A DNA stretch of 64,000 nucleotides. It comes from an uncultured Lachnospiraceae bacterium. Its GTDB lineage: Bacteria; Bacillota; Clostridia; Lachnospirales; Lachnospiraceae. The notes under the pieces were generated by a model, which worked only from the letters and a program-made list of their open reading frames with translations, had not been told where the DNA came from and searched no databases. The translations under genes and the position numbers were made by a program. The first letter of the stretch is position 1, and each line of letters begins with the position of its first letter. Below, piece by piece: positions 15,977 through 24,231 of this stretch. Where the stretch lies: positions 62,001 to 126,000 of the forward strand of contig CAKRES010000004.1 of the NCBI GenBank assembly GCA_934317845.1, read 5' to 3'.

Positions 15977-18378
15977 TAAAGCAAAAAAAGGGCGTGTCAC
16001 AATTTCATAATGGCAGAAAAAAGCCGGAGGTGCTTGCCCCGGCTGGTTCTTTTGATGCATTAAAGGCGGCTGTTTATGCGGGAGCAGATGCTATTTATAT
16101 GGGCGGAATGCAATTCGGGGCGCGCGCCTTTGCCGAGAATTTTGATGAGGAACAGCTGCTTTCCGCTATCGATTTTGCGCATCTTCATGGGTGCAAGATC
16201 TATCTGACCGTAAATACATTGTTAAAGGAGAAGGAGATAAGAGAGGAATTGATTCCATATCTCCTTCCTTTTTATCGTAGAGGGCTGGATGCGCTGATCG
16301 TACAGGATTTTGGTGTGTTTTGTGCCGTGAAGGAAGCCTTCCCGGATCTTGCTCTGCATGTAAGTACACAGATGGGAATCCTGCATGAAGCCGGTGCAAG
16401 GAAAATGAAAGAGCTTGGCGCCGCACGCGTGGTGCCGGGGCGGGAGTTATCGCTGGAAGAAATTGAAAAGCTGACCGCAATTCCGGGACTGGAAGTGGAG
16501 TGTTTTGTACACGGTGCATTGTGTTACTGTTATTCCGGTCAGTGTTTTTTAAGCAGCCGGATCGGAGGACGAAGTGGAAACCGGGGACGCTGTGCGCAGC
16601 CGTGCCGGCTTTCCTACCAGCTGGAGGATGGCAGAAACCTTCACCTTCTTTCGCCAAAGGATATGATGACACTGGATCTTTTGCCGCAGCTTTGTGCTGC
16701 CGGGATCGATTCCTTCAAAATAGAAGGACGTATGAAGAAGCCGGAATATGTGGCAGCGGTCACAAAGGTCTATCGCAAATACGTGGATATGGTATATGAA
16801 GAGGTGCCATACAAGGTAGAGGACAGCGATCGTATGCTTTTAATGCAGATGTATAATCGTGGTGGATTTCACGAAGGCTACTATCAGACGCACAATGGAG
16901 CAAAGATGATGGAGATCAGACGTCCGAACCATCATGGCGTATTGATCGGAACGATCAAAGACATTACGAAAAATACAATCTTGTTCCGAACAGAGCAGAA
17001 TCTTTATCCGGGAGATGTGATCGAGATCCGTACCGGAAAAGAGGAGATCACGCTGACCTGTCCGGAGGAAAAGCAGGCGGGTGCTTTCGTAGAACTGCGG
17101 GGCAGACAGCTTCGCCAGTTAAGAAAGAACATGCCGCTTTACCGGATGAAAAGTCCGCATCTGATCGCACAGCTGTTAGAAGAAATCACAGAGCAGGAGA
17201 AAATTCCAATCACAGGAAGCTGTCGTATGGTGCTTGACGCTCCGGCAGAGCTGACGCTTGCAACACCGGATGGTTCCTGCACGGTTACCGTATATAAGGA
17301 TATTGTGACAAAGGCGGAGAAACAGCCGCTTACAAAGGAACAGATCAGAAAAACACTGGGACAGATGGGAACTACAGAGTTTACCTTACAGGACATGAAG
17401 CTGGAAGCGGAGGAAGGGATTTTCTATTCCGTAAAAGGATTAAAGGAGCTGCGCCGGGAAGCGGTTGACGCTTTAAAAAAGGCAATGCTGCTGCCTGCAA
17501 GACGGCAGGTGTCAGAGGCTGTTCCTCTTTCTTTTAAGGAGGAGAGAAAGATCACCCCGTCAGAGAAGTGCATGGTAGTTCAGGTTTCTACCAGGGAACA
17601 GGCAGAAAAAATCGCGCATAGAAAGCAGGTGGCTGCGGTAATCGTTCCAGCAGGTTTATTAGGGCAGCTCCCGGATGATCTGTTTTCTGGAAAAGAAGTA
17701 TATGTCGCACTGCCGCATATGTTTCGTTCTTATGCCGGAAAAGAAGAACAGTATAAAAAGCAGATCCTGCGGTCAGATGGCATACTGGTAAGTTCTATGG
17801 ATGCCTATGCCTTTGTGAGTACATTCTGCCAGTCACATAAAGTGAAGAAAAAACTGATTTTTGACGATACTATATATCAGTATAATACTGTAAGTCGCAT
17901 GGCCTATCAGAGTGACCTTGCACAGTACGATGATCTGACACTTGCATATACGGTACTTCCGGTAGAGCTCAGCATACGGGAATGGGAGGCACTGTCTGTT
18001 ACGGAGGGACTGCTTAAGGTATATGGAAAAAGTTTGATGATGACTTCTGCCCAGTGTGTGAAAAAAACGCTGGGACATTGTGATGCAGCAGGTGGTGTGA
18101 CGAGGATCAAAGACCGGAAAGGAAAAACATACCTTGTCGTGCATCATTGTGACCGCTGTGATACAGAGCTTTTGGAAGAGGAACCGCTTTCGTTATCCGG
18201 ATGCCGGGAAAAAATCGGCACACGCGGTTATTCCGGTATTTTACTTTCCTTTACAACGGAACAGCCGGAACAGATGGAGGCGATCCTTACCGCATTTGAA
18301 AAAGAATACTTACAAAAACGGGAAGATTTTGTACCGGTTTCAGGAAACCGGGGACATGCATTTTCCACGATCGATTAG
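15973..18378 (+). CDS. U32-family peptidase/hydroxylase with DUF3656-like C-terminal region (RlhA-like)
   Basis: The 801-residue protein opens with PEVLAPAGSFDALKAAVYAG and has the U32 signature ECFVHGALCYCYSGQCFLSS with later Cys residues in NRGRCAQPCRLSYQ (about 175-216). The long C-terminal half (from about 380) fits the DUF3656 arrangement of E. coli RlhA (YdcP), which makes 5-hydroxycytidine in 23S rRNA with TrhP-like chemistry, and it ends in a second Cys cluster (HHCDRCDTELL near 726). So an RNA hydroxylation role is more likely than proteolysis; this is inference from family. The only start consistent with the neighbours is TTG at 15973, overlapping the zapA stop by four bases; the ribosome site (GGGAAAG) is weak, so coupling to zapA is likely. 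The next ATG in frame is far inside the conserved domain. Confidence 0.85.
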   Translation: MIKQKKGVSQFHNGRKKPEVLAPAGSFDALKAAVYAGADAIYMGGMQFGARAFAENFDEEQLLSAIDFAHLHGCKIYLTVNTLLKEKEIREELIPYLLPFYRRGLDALIVQDFGVFCAVKEAFPDLALHVSTQMGILHEAGARKMKELGAARVVPGRELSLEEIEKLTAIPGLEVECFVHGALCYCYSGQCFLSSRIGGRSGNRGRCAQPCRLSYQLEDGRNLHLLSPKDMMTLDLLPQLCAAGIDSFKIEGRMKKPEYVAAVTKVYRKYVDMVYEEVPYKVEDSDRMLLMQMYNRGGFHEGYYQTHNGAKMMEIRRPNHHGVLIGTIKDITKNTILFRTEQNLYPGDVIEIRTGKEEITLTCPEEKQAGAFVELRGRQLRQLRKNMPLYRMKSPHLIAQLLEEITEQEKIPITGSCRMVLDAPAELTLATPDGSCTVTVYKDIVTKAEKQPLTKEQIRKTLGQMGTTEFTLQDMKLEAEEGIFYSVKGLKELRREAVDALKKAMLLPARRQVSEAVPLSFKEERKITPSEKCMVVQVSTREQAEKIAHRKQVAAVIVPAGLLGQLPDDLFSGKEVYVALPHMFRSYAGKEEQYKKQILRSDGILVSSMDAYAFVSTFCQSHKVKKKLIFDDTIYQYNTVSRMAYQSDLAQYDDLTLAYTVLPVELSIREWEALSVTEGLLKVYGKSLMMTSAQCVKKTLGHCDAAGGVTRIKDRKGKTYLVVHHCDRCDTELLEEEPLSLSGCREKIGTRGYSGILLSFTTEQPEQMEAILTAFEKEYLQKREDFVPVSGNRGHAFSTID

Positions 18379-18396
18379 AGAGGAAAGGAGGTTGTT

Positions 18397-19791
18397 ATGG
18401 TACACATTATTCTGGTACTGACCGGATATCTGAATACAATCCTTGCAGCAGTTTACTGCCTTACCTGCTATCAGGTATTTTCGGATTCTTCCGAGAAGCG
18501 GCTCAAACGGCGGTATCGCAGACAGGAACATATCCTGCTGTATTTCCAGTTTTTTGCCAATCTGGATCTGGTTCTTTTGCAAAAGGATATCAGACTGGTT
18601 TATTTTTATCTGGCGCAGCTGGTTTTTGTGCTGTTTGTCCTGTTGTTTTACCGGAGGATCTATCCGGGCACGTCGAGACTGCTGACCAATAATATGATGT
18701 TTTTTATGGTCGTTGGAATGATCATGCTGACAAGACTTTCCTATGAAAATTACGCACTGAAGCAATTTATTATGATCGTGGCGAGCTTCTTTCTCTGTAT
18801 GCTGCTGCCTCTCATGATGAAACGTATCCGGATGTGGGAGAAGCTGACGTGGTTTTATGGAGTGAGCGGATTTATTGTACTTGCTACGGTGCTGGTATTT
18901 GGCGTCAGTAAATACGGCGCAAGCAACTGGATCTCCATTGCGGGGATTACTCTGCAGCCGTCAGAGTTTGCCAAAATACTGTTTGTACTGTTTTTAGCGT
19001 GCCGACTGTCGAAACCACTGGATCTGAAGCAATTGGTCATCACGACGGCCATCGCCGGAGCGTATGTACTGTTTCTGGTACTGGAAAAGGATCTTGGTGC
19101 TGCCCTCATTTTCTTTATTGTATATCTGGTGATGCTTTATGTGGCAACCGGACGGCTGACACTTTTTATCAGTGGTGTGCTGGCCGGAAGTGCAGCAGCT
19201 GTGGTTGCCTACCGACTGTTCAGTCATGTGCAGACGCGTGTGAACATCTGGCGTGATCCGTGGGGCAATATTGATAATGGAAGCTATCAGGTGATCCAGT
19301 CGCTATTTGCGATCGGTACCGGAAGCTGGTTTGGACTGGGGCTCGGACAGGGAATGCCGGACAGCATCCCGGTCGTGTATTCCGATTTTATTTTTTCCGC
19401 ACTGGCAGAAGAAATGGGAACGATCTTTGTGCTCTGTCTGATCTTGGTGTATGTGAGCTGTCTGCTTGTCTTTTTGAACGCTTCCATGCGTTCCCGTTAT
19501 CCGATGTATAAGCTGATCGCACTGGGCTTTGGTGTCTGTTTTATGTTTCAGATCTTTTTAAACATTGGTGGAGCGGTGAAATTTATTCCGCTTACCGGTG
19601 TCACATTGCCACTCATCAGTTATGGGCGGAGCAGTGTGGTGAGCGTACTTTTGATATTCGGTATCACACAGGGATTGGTAATGCTTGGAGAAAAGAAAGA
19701 GGATGGAAAAGAATATGAAGAAAAATCCGAAGAACAAGCCGGAGAATATGGTAAAGCAGGCGGAAAAGAACGGGAAGTCCGGCAAAGATAA
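18397..19791 (+). CDS. FtsW/RodA/SpoVE-type peptidoglycan polymerase (SEDS)
   Basis: The 464-residue integral membrane protein carries the SEDS core: GASNWISIAGITLQPSEFAK near 169, KDLGAALIFF with the likely catalytic Asp232, YQVIQSLFAIGTGSWFGLGLGQG near 290, and GVTLPLISYGRSSVV near 402. It polymerises lipid II glycan strands with a partner class B PBP, encoded directly downstream. About 100 residues with three hydrophobic segments precede the usual N-terminus of the core. The C-terminus is a charged Glu/Lys tail that overlaps the PBP gene. FtsW and RodA cannot be separated by eye. Confidence 0.9.
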   Translation: MVHIILVLTGYLNTILAAVYCLTCYQVFSDSSEKRLKRRYRRQEHILLYFQFFANLDLVLLQKDIRLVYFYLAQLVFVLFVLLFYRRIYPGTSRLLTNNMMFFMVVGMIMLTRLSYENYALKQFIMIVASFFLCMLLPLMMKRIRMWEKLTWFYGVSGFIVLATVLVFGVSKYGASNWISIAGITLQPSEFAKILFVLFLACRLSKPLDLKQLVITTAIAGAYVLFLVLEKDLGAALIFFIVYLVMLYVATGRLTLFISGVLAGSAAAVVAYRLFSHVQTRVNIWRDPWGNIDNGSYQVIQSLFAIGTGSWFGLGLGQGMPDSIPVVYSDFIFSALAEEMGTIFVLCLILVYVSCLLVFLNASMRSRYPMYKLIALGFGVCFMFQIFLNIGGAVKFIPLTGVTLPLISYGRSSVVSVLLIFGITQGLVMLGEKKEDGKEYEEKSEEQAGEYGKAGGKEREVRQR

Positions 19792-21244
19792 AGGGGTATT
19801 ATATACAATCTTAGATGCTCTTACAAGACCGGCTAAACACTTGAAGATCAATCGTCAGATCCTTGTAGTTGCCTATTTCTTTGCTTTTTTGTTTATTGCA
19901 TTGATGGGTTATATTGCTTACTATGTTGCCGTGCCGGGAAAAGAGGATGTCACCAGCGCATATAATCCTCGAAAGAACATTTTTAGTGATCGTATCATCA
20001 AGGGAGAGTTAAAAACAGCAGATGGAAAAACAATTGCAAAAAGTGTCAAAACATCGGGTGAAAAATATACGAGAAGCTATCCTGCCGGACGTTTATTTAC
20101 GCATGTTGCGGGGTATGATATTTATGGGAAATCGGGACTGGAAGCAAGTGCCAACTATTACATGTATTCGTCCCATGAAAATATTTTAAAGCGCATTGTC
20201 AATGATCTGAAGGATGAAAAAAGTGAGGGTGATACCGTCTATACGACGCTGGATTATGATCTGCAGAAGACCGCATATGATGCACTGGGTTCTTATAAAG
20301 GAGCAGTGGTTGTCATGGAACCGGAAACCGGAAAGATCCTGGCAATGGTGAGCAAGCCGGATTACGATCCTAATGCGATCGCAGATCTGTGGGATTCGCT
20401 TAATCAGGATGAAAATTCCTCCCTGCTGAATCGTGCTACGCAGGGACTGTATCCGCCGGGATCAACTTTTAAGATCGTGACGGCGCTTGAATACATGAGA
20501 GAAAATACTAACTGGAAATCATTTTCTTATGAGTGCACAGGTTCGACTACTGTGGATCATGTGAAGATCCACTGCGCCGGAAATGCAGTACATGGACAGG
20601 TGGATATTTATTCTGCAATGGCACATTCCTGTAACAATGCATTTGTGACGCTGGCTTCCGGATTGAATTTTTCTTCTTACCGGAAAACAGCACAATCATT
20701 ATTATTTAACCAGAGAATGCCACTCAATCTGGAATACAGCAAGAGCCGTTTTGCACTTTCCAAAACCTCCAACCGAAGCGAGATGCCGCAAACGGCGATC
20801 GGACAGGGAGATACCTTGATCACACCGCTTTTAAACTGTATGATCATATCTGCAGTGGCAAATGATGGTGTGATGATGACCCCATATCTGACGGACTACG
20901 TGGAAAGTGTGGATGGCAGATCAGTGAAGCAGTTTACACCGAGTGTTTATAAGGAAGTCATGACAGAGCAGGAGGCGGAGGACCTGACGGACATGCTGGT
21001 GGATGTGGTAAAAGAAGGAACGGCAAGTGCTTTGTCGGGACTGGCACATACTTATGCCGGAAAGACCGGATCGGCAGAGCATCAGGAGGGAAAAAAGGCG
21101 CATGCATGGTTTGTTGGCTTTTCTCCGGTAAAGGATCCAAAGATCGCTGTCTGCGTACTGGCAGAGGATGGCGGTTCCGGAAGTGGTGTAGCAGTGCCGA
21201 TTGCTAAACAGATCTTTACAACTTATTATAACAAACACAAATAA
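19715..21244 (+). CDS. Class B penicillin-binding protein (transpeptidase)
   Basis: The protein is about 509 residues from ATG 19715: a Lys/Asn-rich cytoplasmic N-terminus, one TM segment (near 48-72), a short dimerisation region, then a transpeptidase domain. Catalytic motifs are SxxK in PPGSTFK (Ser250, Lys253), SCN (305-307) and KTG (450-452). It crosslinks peptidoglycan and should pair with the SEDS polymerase upstream. Starts at TTG 19685, ATG 19703 and ATG 19715 are in frame; GAGG at 19699-19702 suits 19715 best, though the spacing of 12 is long. Any of these overlaps the upstream gene by 77 to 107 bases in another frame. The domain is shorter than most class B PBPs because the pedestal domain is reduced. 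Confidence 0.9.
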   Translation: MKKNPKNKPENMVKQAEKNGKSGKDKGVLYTILDALTRPAKHLKINRQILVVAYFFAFLFIALMGYIAYYVAVPGKEDVTSAYNPRKNIFSDRIIKGELKTADGKTIAKSVKTSGEKYTRSYPAGRLFTHVAGYDIYGKSGLEASANYYMYSSHENILKRIVNDLKDEKSEGDTVYTTLDYDLQKTAYDALGSYKGAVVVMEPETGKILAMVSKPDYDPNAIADLWDSLNQDENSSLLNRATQGLYPPGSTFKIVTALEYMRENTNWKSFSYECTGSTTVDHVKIHCAGNAVHGQVDIYSAMAHSCNNAFVTLASGLNFSSYRKTAQSLLFNQRMPLNLEYSKSRFALSKTSNRSEMPQTAIGQGDTLITPLLNCMIISAVANDGVMMTPYLTDYVESVDGRSVKQFTPSVYKEVMTEQEAEDLTDMLVDVVKEGTASALSGLAHTYAGKTGSAEHQEGKKAHAWFVGFSPVKDPKIAVCVLAEDGGSGSGVAVPIAKQIFTTYYNKHK

Positions 21245-21257
21245 GTAACAAGAAATG

Positions 21258-21286
21258 TTGAAGTTTTTATAAAAGTAAGTTATACT
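21258..21286 (+). promoter_or_regulatory. Promoter of the NUDIX gene
   Basis: TTGAAG (21258-21263), exactly 17 bases, TATACT (21281-21286). A second hexamer TATAAT follows at 21287. The expected start near 21293 leaves a leader of about 77 bases before the NUDIX start codon. Confidence 0.5.
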
Positions 21287-21369
21287 TATAATTAAATGTG
21301 AAAATGGGATACGGAAAGTATCACGCACACCCAAACAACCTGAGTGCAGGTAATACAGGAGGATTTGCA

Positions 21370-21822
21370 ATGATAGAAGCAATAAGCTGTGGTGGTGTGG
21401 TAATATTCAGAGGCAAAATTTTACTTTTGTATAAGAATTACAAGAATAAGTATGACGGCTGGGTTTTACCGAAAGGAACCGTAGAAGAAGGAGAGGAGTA
21501 TAAAGAAACTGCTCTTCGGGAAGTGAAAGAGGAAACCGGAGCAAGTGCCACGATCATGAAATACATTGGAAAGAGTGAATATTCTTTCCGGGCGGCAGAG
21601 GATATTGTGGACAAGGATGTACACTGGTATCTGATGATGGGGGACAGTTATTACAGCAAGCCGCAGAAAGAGGAATATTTTGAGGATTCCGGCTTTTACA
21701 AGTTTCATGAAGCCTATCATTTACTTCGATTTGCAAACGAAAAACAGATATTAGAGCAGGCGTACGAGGAGTATCTTCGTATGAAGAAGAATAATCTTTG
21801 GGGAAGCAAGAAGTATTATTAA
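21370..21822 (+). CDS. NUDIX hydrolase
   Basis: The 150-residue cytoplasmic hydrolase has a complete NUDIX box at residues 36-58: G, five residues, E, seven residues, then REVKEETGA. These pyrophosphohydrolases act on nucleoside diphosphates linked to another moiety; the substrate is not readable. The frame is open 24 codons further upstream, but GGAGG at 21358-21362 is seven bases before the ATG at 21370 and the upstream codons do not resemble the family, so I start at MIEAISCGG. It is bounded by its own promoter and terminator, so it is monocistronic. Confidence 0.88.
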   Translation: MIEAISCGGVVIFRGKILLLYKNYKNKYDGWVLPKGTVEEGEEYKETALREVKEETGASATIMKYIGKSEYSFRAAEDIVDKDVHWYLMMGDSYYSKPQKEEYFEDSGFYKFHEAYHLLRFANEKQILEQAYEEYLRMKKNNLWGSKKYY

Positions 21823-21823
21823 G

Positions 21824-21871
21824 AAAAAAGCAGGTAGGTTCAAGTTCAAAAGACATACTCACCTGCTTTTT
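21824..21871 (+). terminator. Intrinsic terminator after the NUDIX gene
   Basis: AAAAAGCAGGT pairs with ACCTGCTTTTT (ending near 21871), an 11-bp stem with a loop of about 25 bases. It begins right after the stop codon. Confidence 0.8.
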
Positions 21872-21910
21872 GTCATTTAATGCGCAGGAAAAAGGAAAGG
21901 ACGAACAACG

Positions 21911-22867
21911 ATGGTAGCAACATTATTAAACAATGCAGGAGTTTCAGAATCGATAATTGCACTGCTTCGGGCGGCAGTGGCATTTCTTGGCACATTTTTC
22001 TTCCTGAAATGGATGATGCCCTATCTTCCCAGTGATCAGGGGCGTGAATATGCAGTAGATGGCGCACTGTCCAAAGGAAAAGCGAGAGGGGCAGGAATTG
22101 TTTTTGTACTCGTATTTGTTGTAACAGTATTGCTTTTTACACCGATGAAGCTTGAGCATATCATTTATCTGATCCTTGTGGTGCTGGCAATGCTTACCGG
22201 ATTTTTGGATGATGCTGCCAAAACGCCGTGGGGCGAATATAAGAAAGGCTTTTTAGATCTTGTGATCGCAGTATTGATCGCCGTGACGTTTATCCACTAT
22301 AACTCAACCGAAGTCACATTGGCTCTTTTTGGTGTTTCCTTTGTGATCCCGAAGATCCTTTTTGGAATTCTGGTGGTAATTCTGGTATGGGCAGCGATCA
22401 ATGTGACCAATTGCAGTGATGGAGTAGACGGACTTTCCGCCACACTTACGATCGTAACGCTTTCCTCGGCCTATCTTCTGATCCATGATTCGTTTGGAAA
22501 GCTGGTTCCGGCATTTATCTTGTGTCTGTTTGCGTATCTGTGGTATAATGCAAATCCAAGTTCTTTGCTAATGGGAGATGCAGGCTCCCGTGCGATGGGA
22601 CTTTTTATTGCAATTACAATGTTAAAGACACAAAGCCCATTCCTTTATTTGTTATTGGGACTGATAACAATTTTAGATGGAGGTTTGGGACTGATCAAGG
22701 TTTCTTTAAAACGCTTTTTAAAGATCAGCATTTTGACACATACGACATGTCCACTGCATGATCATGTGAGAAAAAACAAGGGCTGGTCCAATAATCAGGT
22801 AGTCTTTCGTTTTGCGATCCTTCAGATCGTAATCTGCATCGCCGCACTGCTTTTGGTGCGTGCGTAG
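21911..22867 (+). CDS. mraY: Phospho-N-acetylmuramoyl-pentapeptide transferase, MraY type
   Basis: The 318-residue membrane enzyme attaches phospho-MurNAc-pentapeptide to undecaprenyl phosphate, making lipid I. It has about ten hydrophobic segments and the family's acidic motifs: GFLDDAAKTPWGEYKKG near 97, NVTNCSDGVDGLS near 174, MGDAGSRAMG near 218, and a C-terminal CPLHDHVRKNKGWSNNQV, the His-rich loop of MraY. It lies near the SEDS polymerase and PBP but outside a full mur cluster (no murF or murD here). The next gene begins 36 bases later without a terminator. Confidence 0.93.
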   Translation: MVATLLNNAGVSESIIALLRAAVAFLGTFFFLKWMMPYLPSDQGREYAVDGALSKGKARGAGIVFVLVFVVTVLLFTPMKLEHIIYLILVVLAMLTGFLDDAAKTPWGEYKKGFLDLVIAVLIAVTFIHYNSTEVTLALFGVSFVIPKILFGILVVILVWAAINVTNCSDGVDGLSATLTIVTLSSAYLLIHDSFGKLVPAFILCLFAYLWYNANPSSLLMGDAGSRAMGLFIAITMLKTQSPFLYLLLGLITILDGGLGLIKVSLKRFLKISILTHTTCPLHDHVRKNKGWSNNQVVFRFAILQIVICIAALLLVRA

Positions 22868-22902
22868 CAGGCGAATGGAGATAGAATAAAGGAGGAAATA
22901 GA

Positions 22903-24222
22903 ATGAGACGTAATAGAACACGCAGAATAGCATATTTACTGGTGGCAGTGCTGCTGGCATCAGATTTTTTTACCGGTTGTATACCAAACGGTATATTGAC
23001 AGAGGTGGATGCCCTTGACCTGCCGTTTGTGAGTGGAGATGTGAAGCTGCCAACGGTAAGCGGAGATGTGAAGCTGCCGACAGCAAGCGGAGATGTGAAG
23101 CTGCCGACAGCAAGCGGAGATGTGAAGCTGCCGACAGTAAGCGGAGATGTGAAGCTGCCGACAGCAAGCGGAGATGTGAAACTTCCAACAGCAAGCGGAG
23201 ATGTGAAGCTGCCGACAGTAAGCGGTGATGTAAAACTTCCAGTAACTAGTGGAGACGCTACTGATATCATCAAAGATCTGATCAATGGTGTAGTTTCGGG
23301 AAATGGCACTTCCAACAATACATCAGGAAATGACTCTAATGCCCTTGGAATCCCATCCGGAAAAGTTACGAATCTTCATATGACTGCTACAACAGTGGAT
23401 TCCATCACGCTGTCATGGGCAAAATGCAGTGATGCCAACTGGTATGTGATCCGTTACTGGCAGACAGGAGCTCGTTCTAGCGAGCACACGATCAAGACGG
23501 TAGGAAATGTTGACACCTATACCGTAACCGGACTGGCACAGGCAGAGTATGTATTTTATGTGACGGCAGCGAATCGTCAGGATGACGGGGAGCTGAAATA
23601 TAATCCGTTATCTGTAGTATCCTTCCGGGCTGCTCCGATTGCCAAAAAGCCAACTGGAATTTCTTTAAGTAATGCCGGACTTTCCTATGCCTCCTTTGCG
23701 GTAGCAGGACTCGGCAATTCTGACACTTCTTTTTATGATACAGAGGCGGAGCTTTACAATGCTTCCGGAAGAAAACTTGGTACATATACCGGAAATCCGG
23801 ATGCGATCACAATCACGGATACGAGGATCAAAAAGAATCAGTTTTACAAGGTGCGGGTGCGTGGTACCTACACGCTGGCAGATGGAACCAGACAGGCAGG
23901 TGAGTGGTCTTCTTACAAATATTTTTCCGTAGGCTTGAAAAATGTGACTGGAAGTGCAAAGAAGACGTCCATTTCTCTTTCCTGGTCAAAGGTAAAGGGA
24001 GCAACGTCCTATGCCATTTATCTGAAAAAGAGCGGAGCAGATTCTTACAAAAAAGTAAAAACCGTGAAAGCAAAGAATCAGTCAGCAAAGATTACTAAAT
24101 ACGGGAAAAAGAAGCTGAAAAAGAATACGATGTATTATGTAAAGGTGGTTGCCATTTACAAAAAGGGCAATTCCACATATAAATGCAAAAGTCAGGTATA
24201 TAAGGTAAAAACCAAAAAATAG
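22903..24222 (+). CDS. Secreted FN3-domain protein with tandem SGDVKLP repeats
   Basis: The 439-residue protein starts with a basic, hydrophobic export signal (RRNRTRRIAYLLVAVLLASDFF) that has a Cys in FFTGC, a weak lipobox (Phe instead of Leu at -3). Residues 43-114 are eight head-to-tail copies of a nine-residue unit, SGDVKLPT plus Val or Ala, then an Asn/Ser/Gly-rich linker (VSGNGTSNNTSGND). Two or three FN3-like beta modules follow (about 150-245, 250-345 and 345-439), the last very Lys-rich and ending in KVKTKK. It is likely exposed on the cell surface; I cannot name a ligand. The two YhgE/Pip genes follow after only nine bases, so it may be part of that operon. Confidence 0.8.
   Translation: MRRNRTRRIAYLLVAVLLASDFFTGCIPNGILTEVDALDLPFVSGDVKLPTVSGDVKLPTASGDVKLPTASGDVKLPTVSGDVKLPTASGDVKLPTASGDVKLPTVSGDVKLPVTSGDATDIIKDLINGVVSGNGTSNNTSGNDSNALGIPSGKVTNLHMTATTVDSITLSWAKCSDANWYVIRYWQTGARSSEHTIKTVGNVDTYTVTGLAQAEYVFYVTAANRQDDGELKYNPLSVVSFRAAPIAKKPTGISLSNAGLSYASFAVAGLGNSDTSFYDTEAELYNASGRKLGTYTGNPDAITITDTRIKKNQFYKVRVRGTYTLADGTRQAGEWSSYKYFSVGLKNVTGSAKKTSISLSWSKVKGATSYAIYLKKSGADSYKKVKTVKAKNQSAKITKYGKKKLKKNTMYYVKVVAIYKKGNSTYKCKSQVYKVKTKK
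23029..23244 (+). repeat. 27-bp in-frame tandem repeat, eight copies
   Basis: Each copy reads roughly GTA/GCA AGC GGA GAT GTG AAG CTG CCG ACA, giving one nine-residue unit. The first residue follows the order V, V, A, A, V, A, A, V, so copies 2-4, 5-7 and 8 show an 81-bp higher-order period. Copies 6 and 8 share AAA CTT CCA instead of AAG CTG CCG. Slippage here would change copy number without breaking the frame. Confidence 0.95.
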
Positions 24223-24231
24223 AGGTGAACA

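Noticed and set aside
23029..23244. Possible CRISPR array
   Set aside because: The 27-bp units are contiguous without spacers, stay in frame and encode protein; no cas genes are present.
22725..23318. A long - strand open frame with repeated SFTSPLAVG units opposite the repeat protein
   Set aside because: It is the mirror of the 27-bp repeats, which keep all frames open. It has no ribosome site and would overlap the end of mraY.
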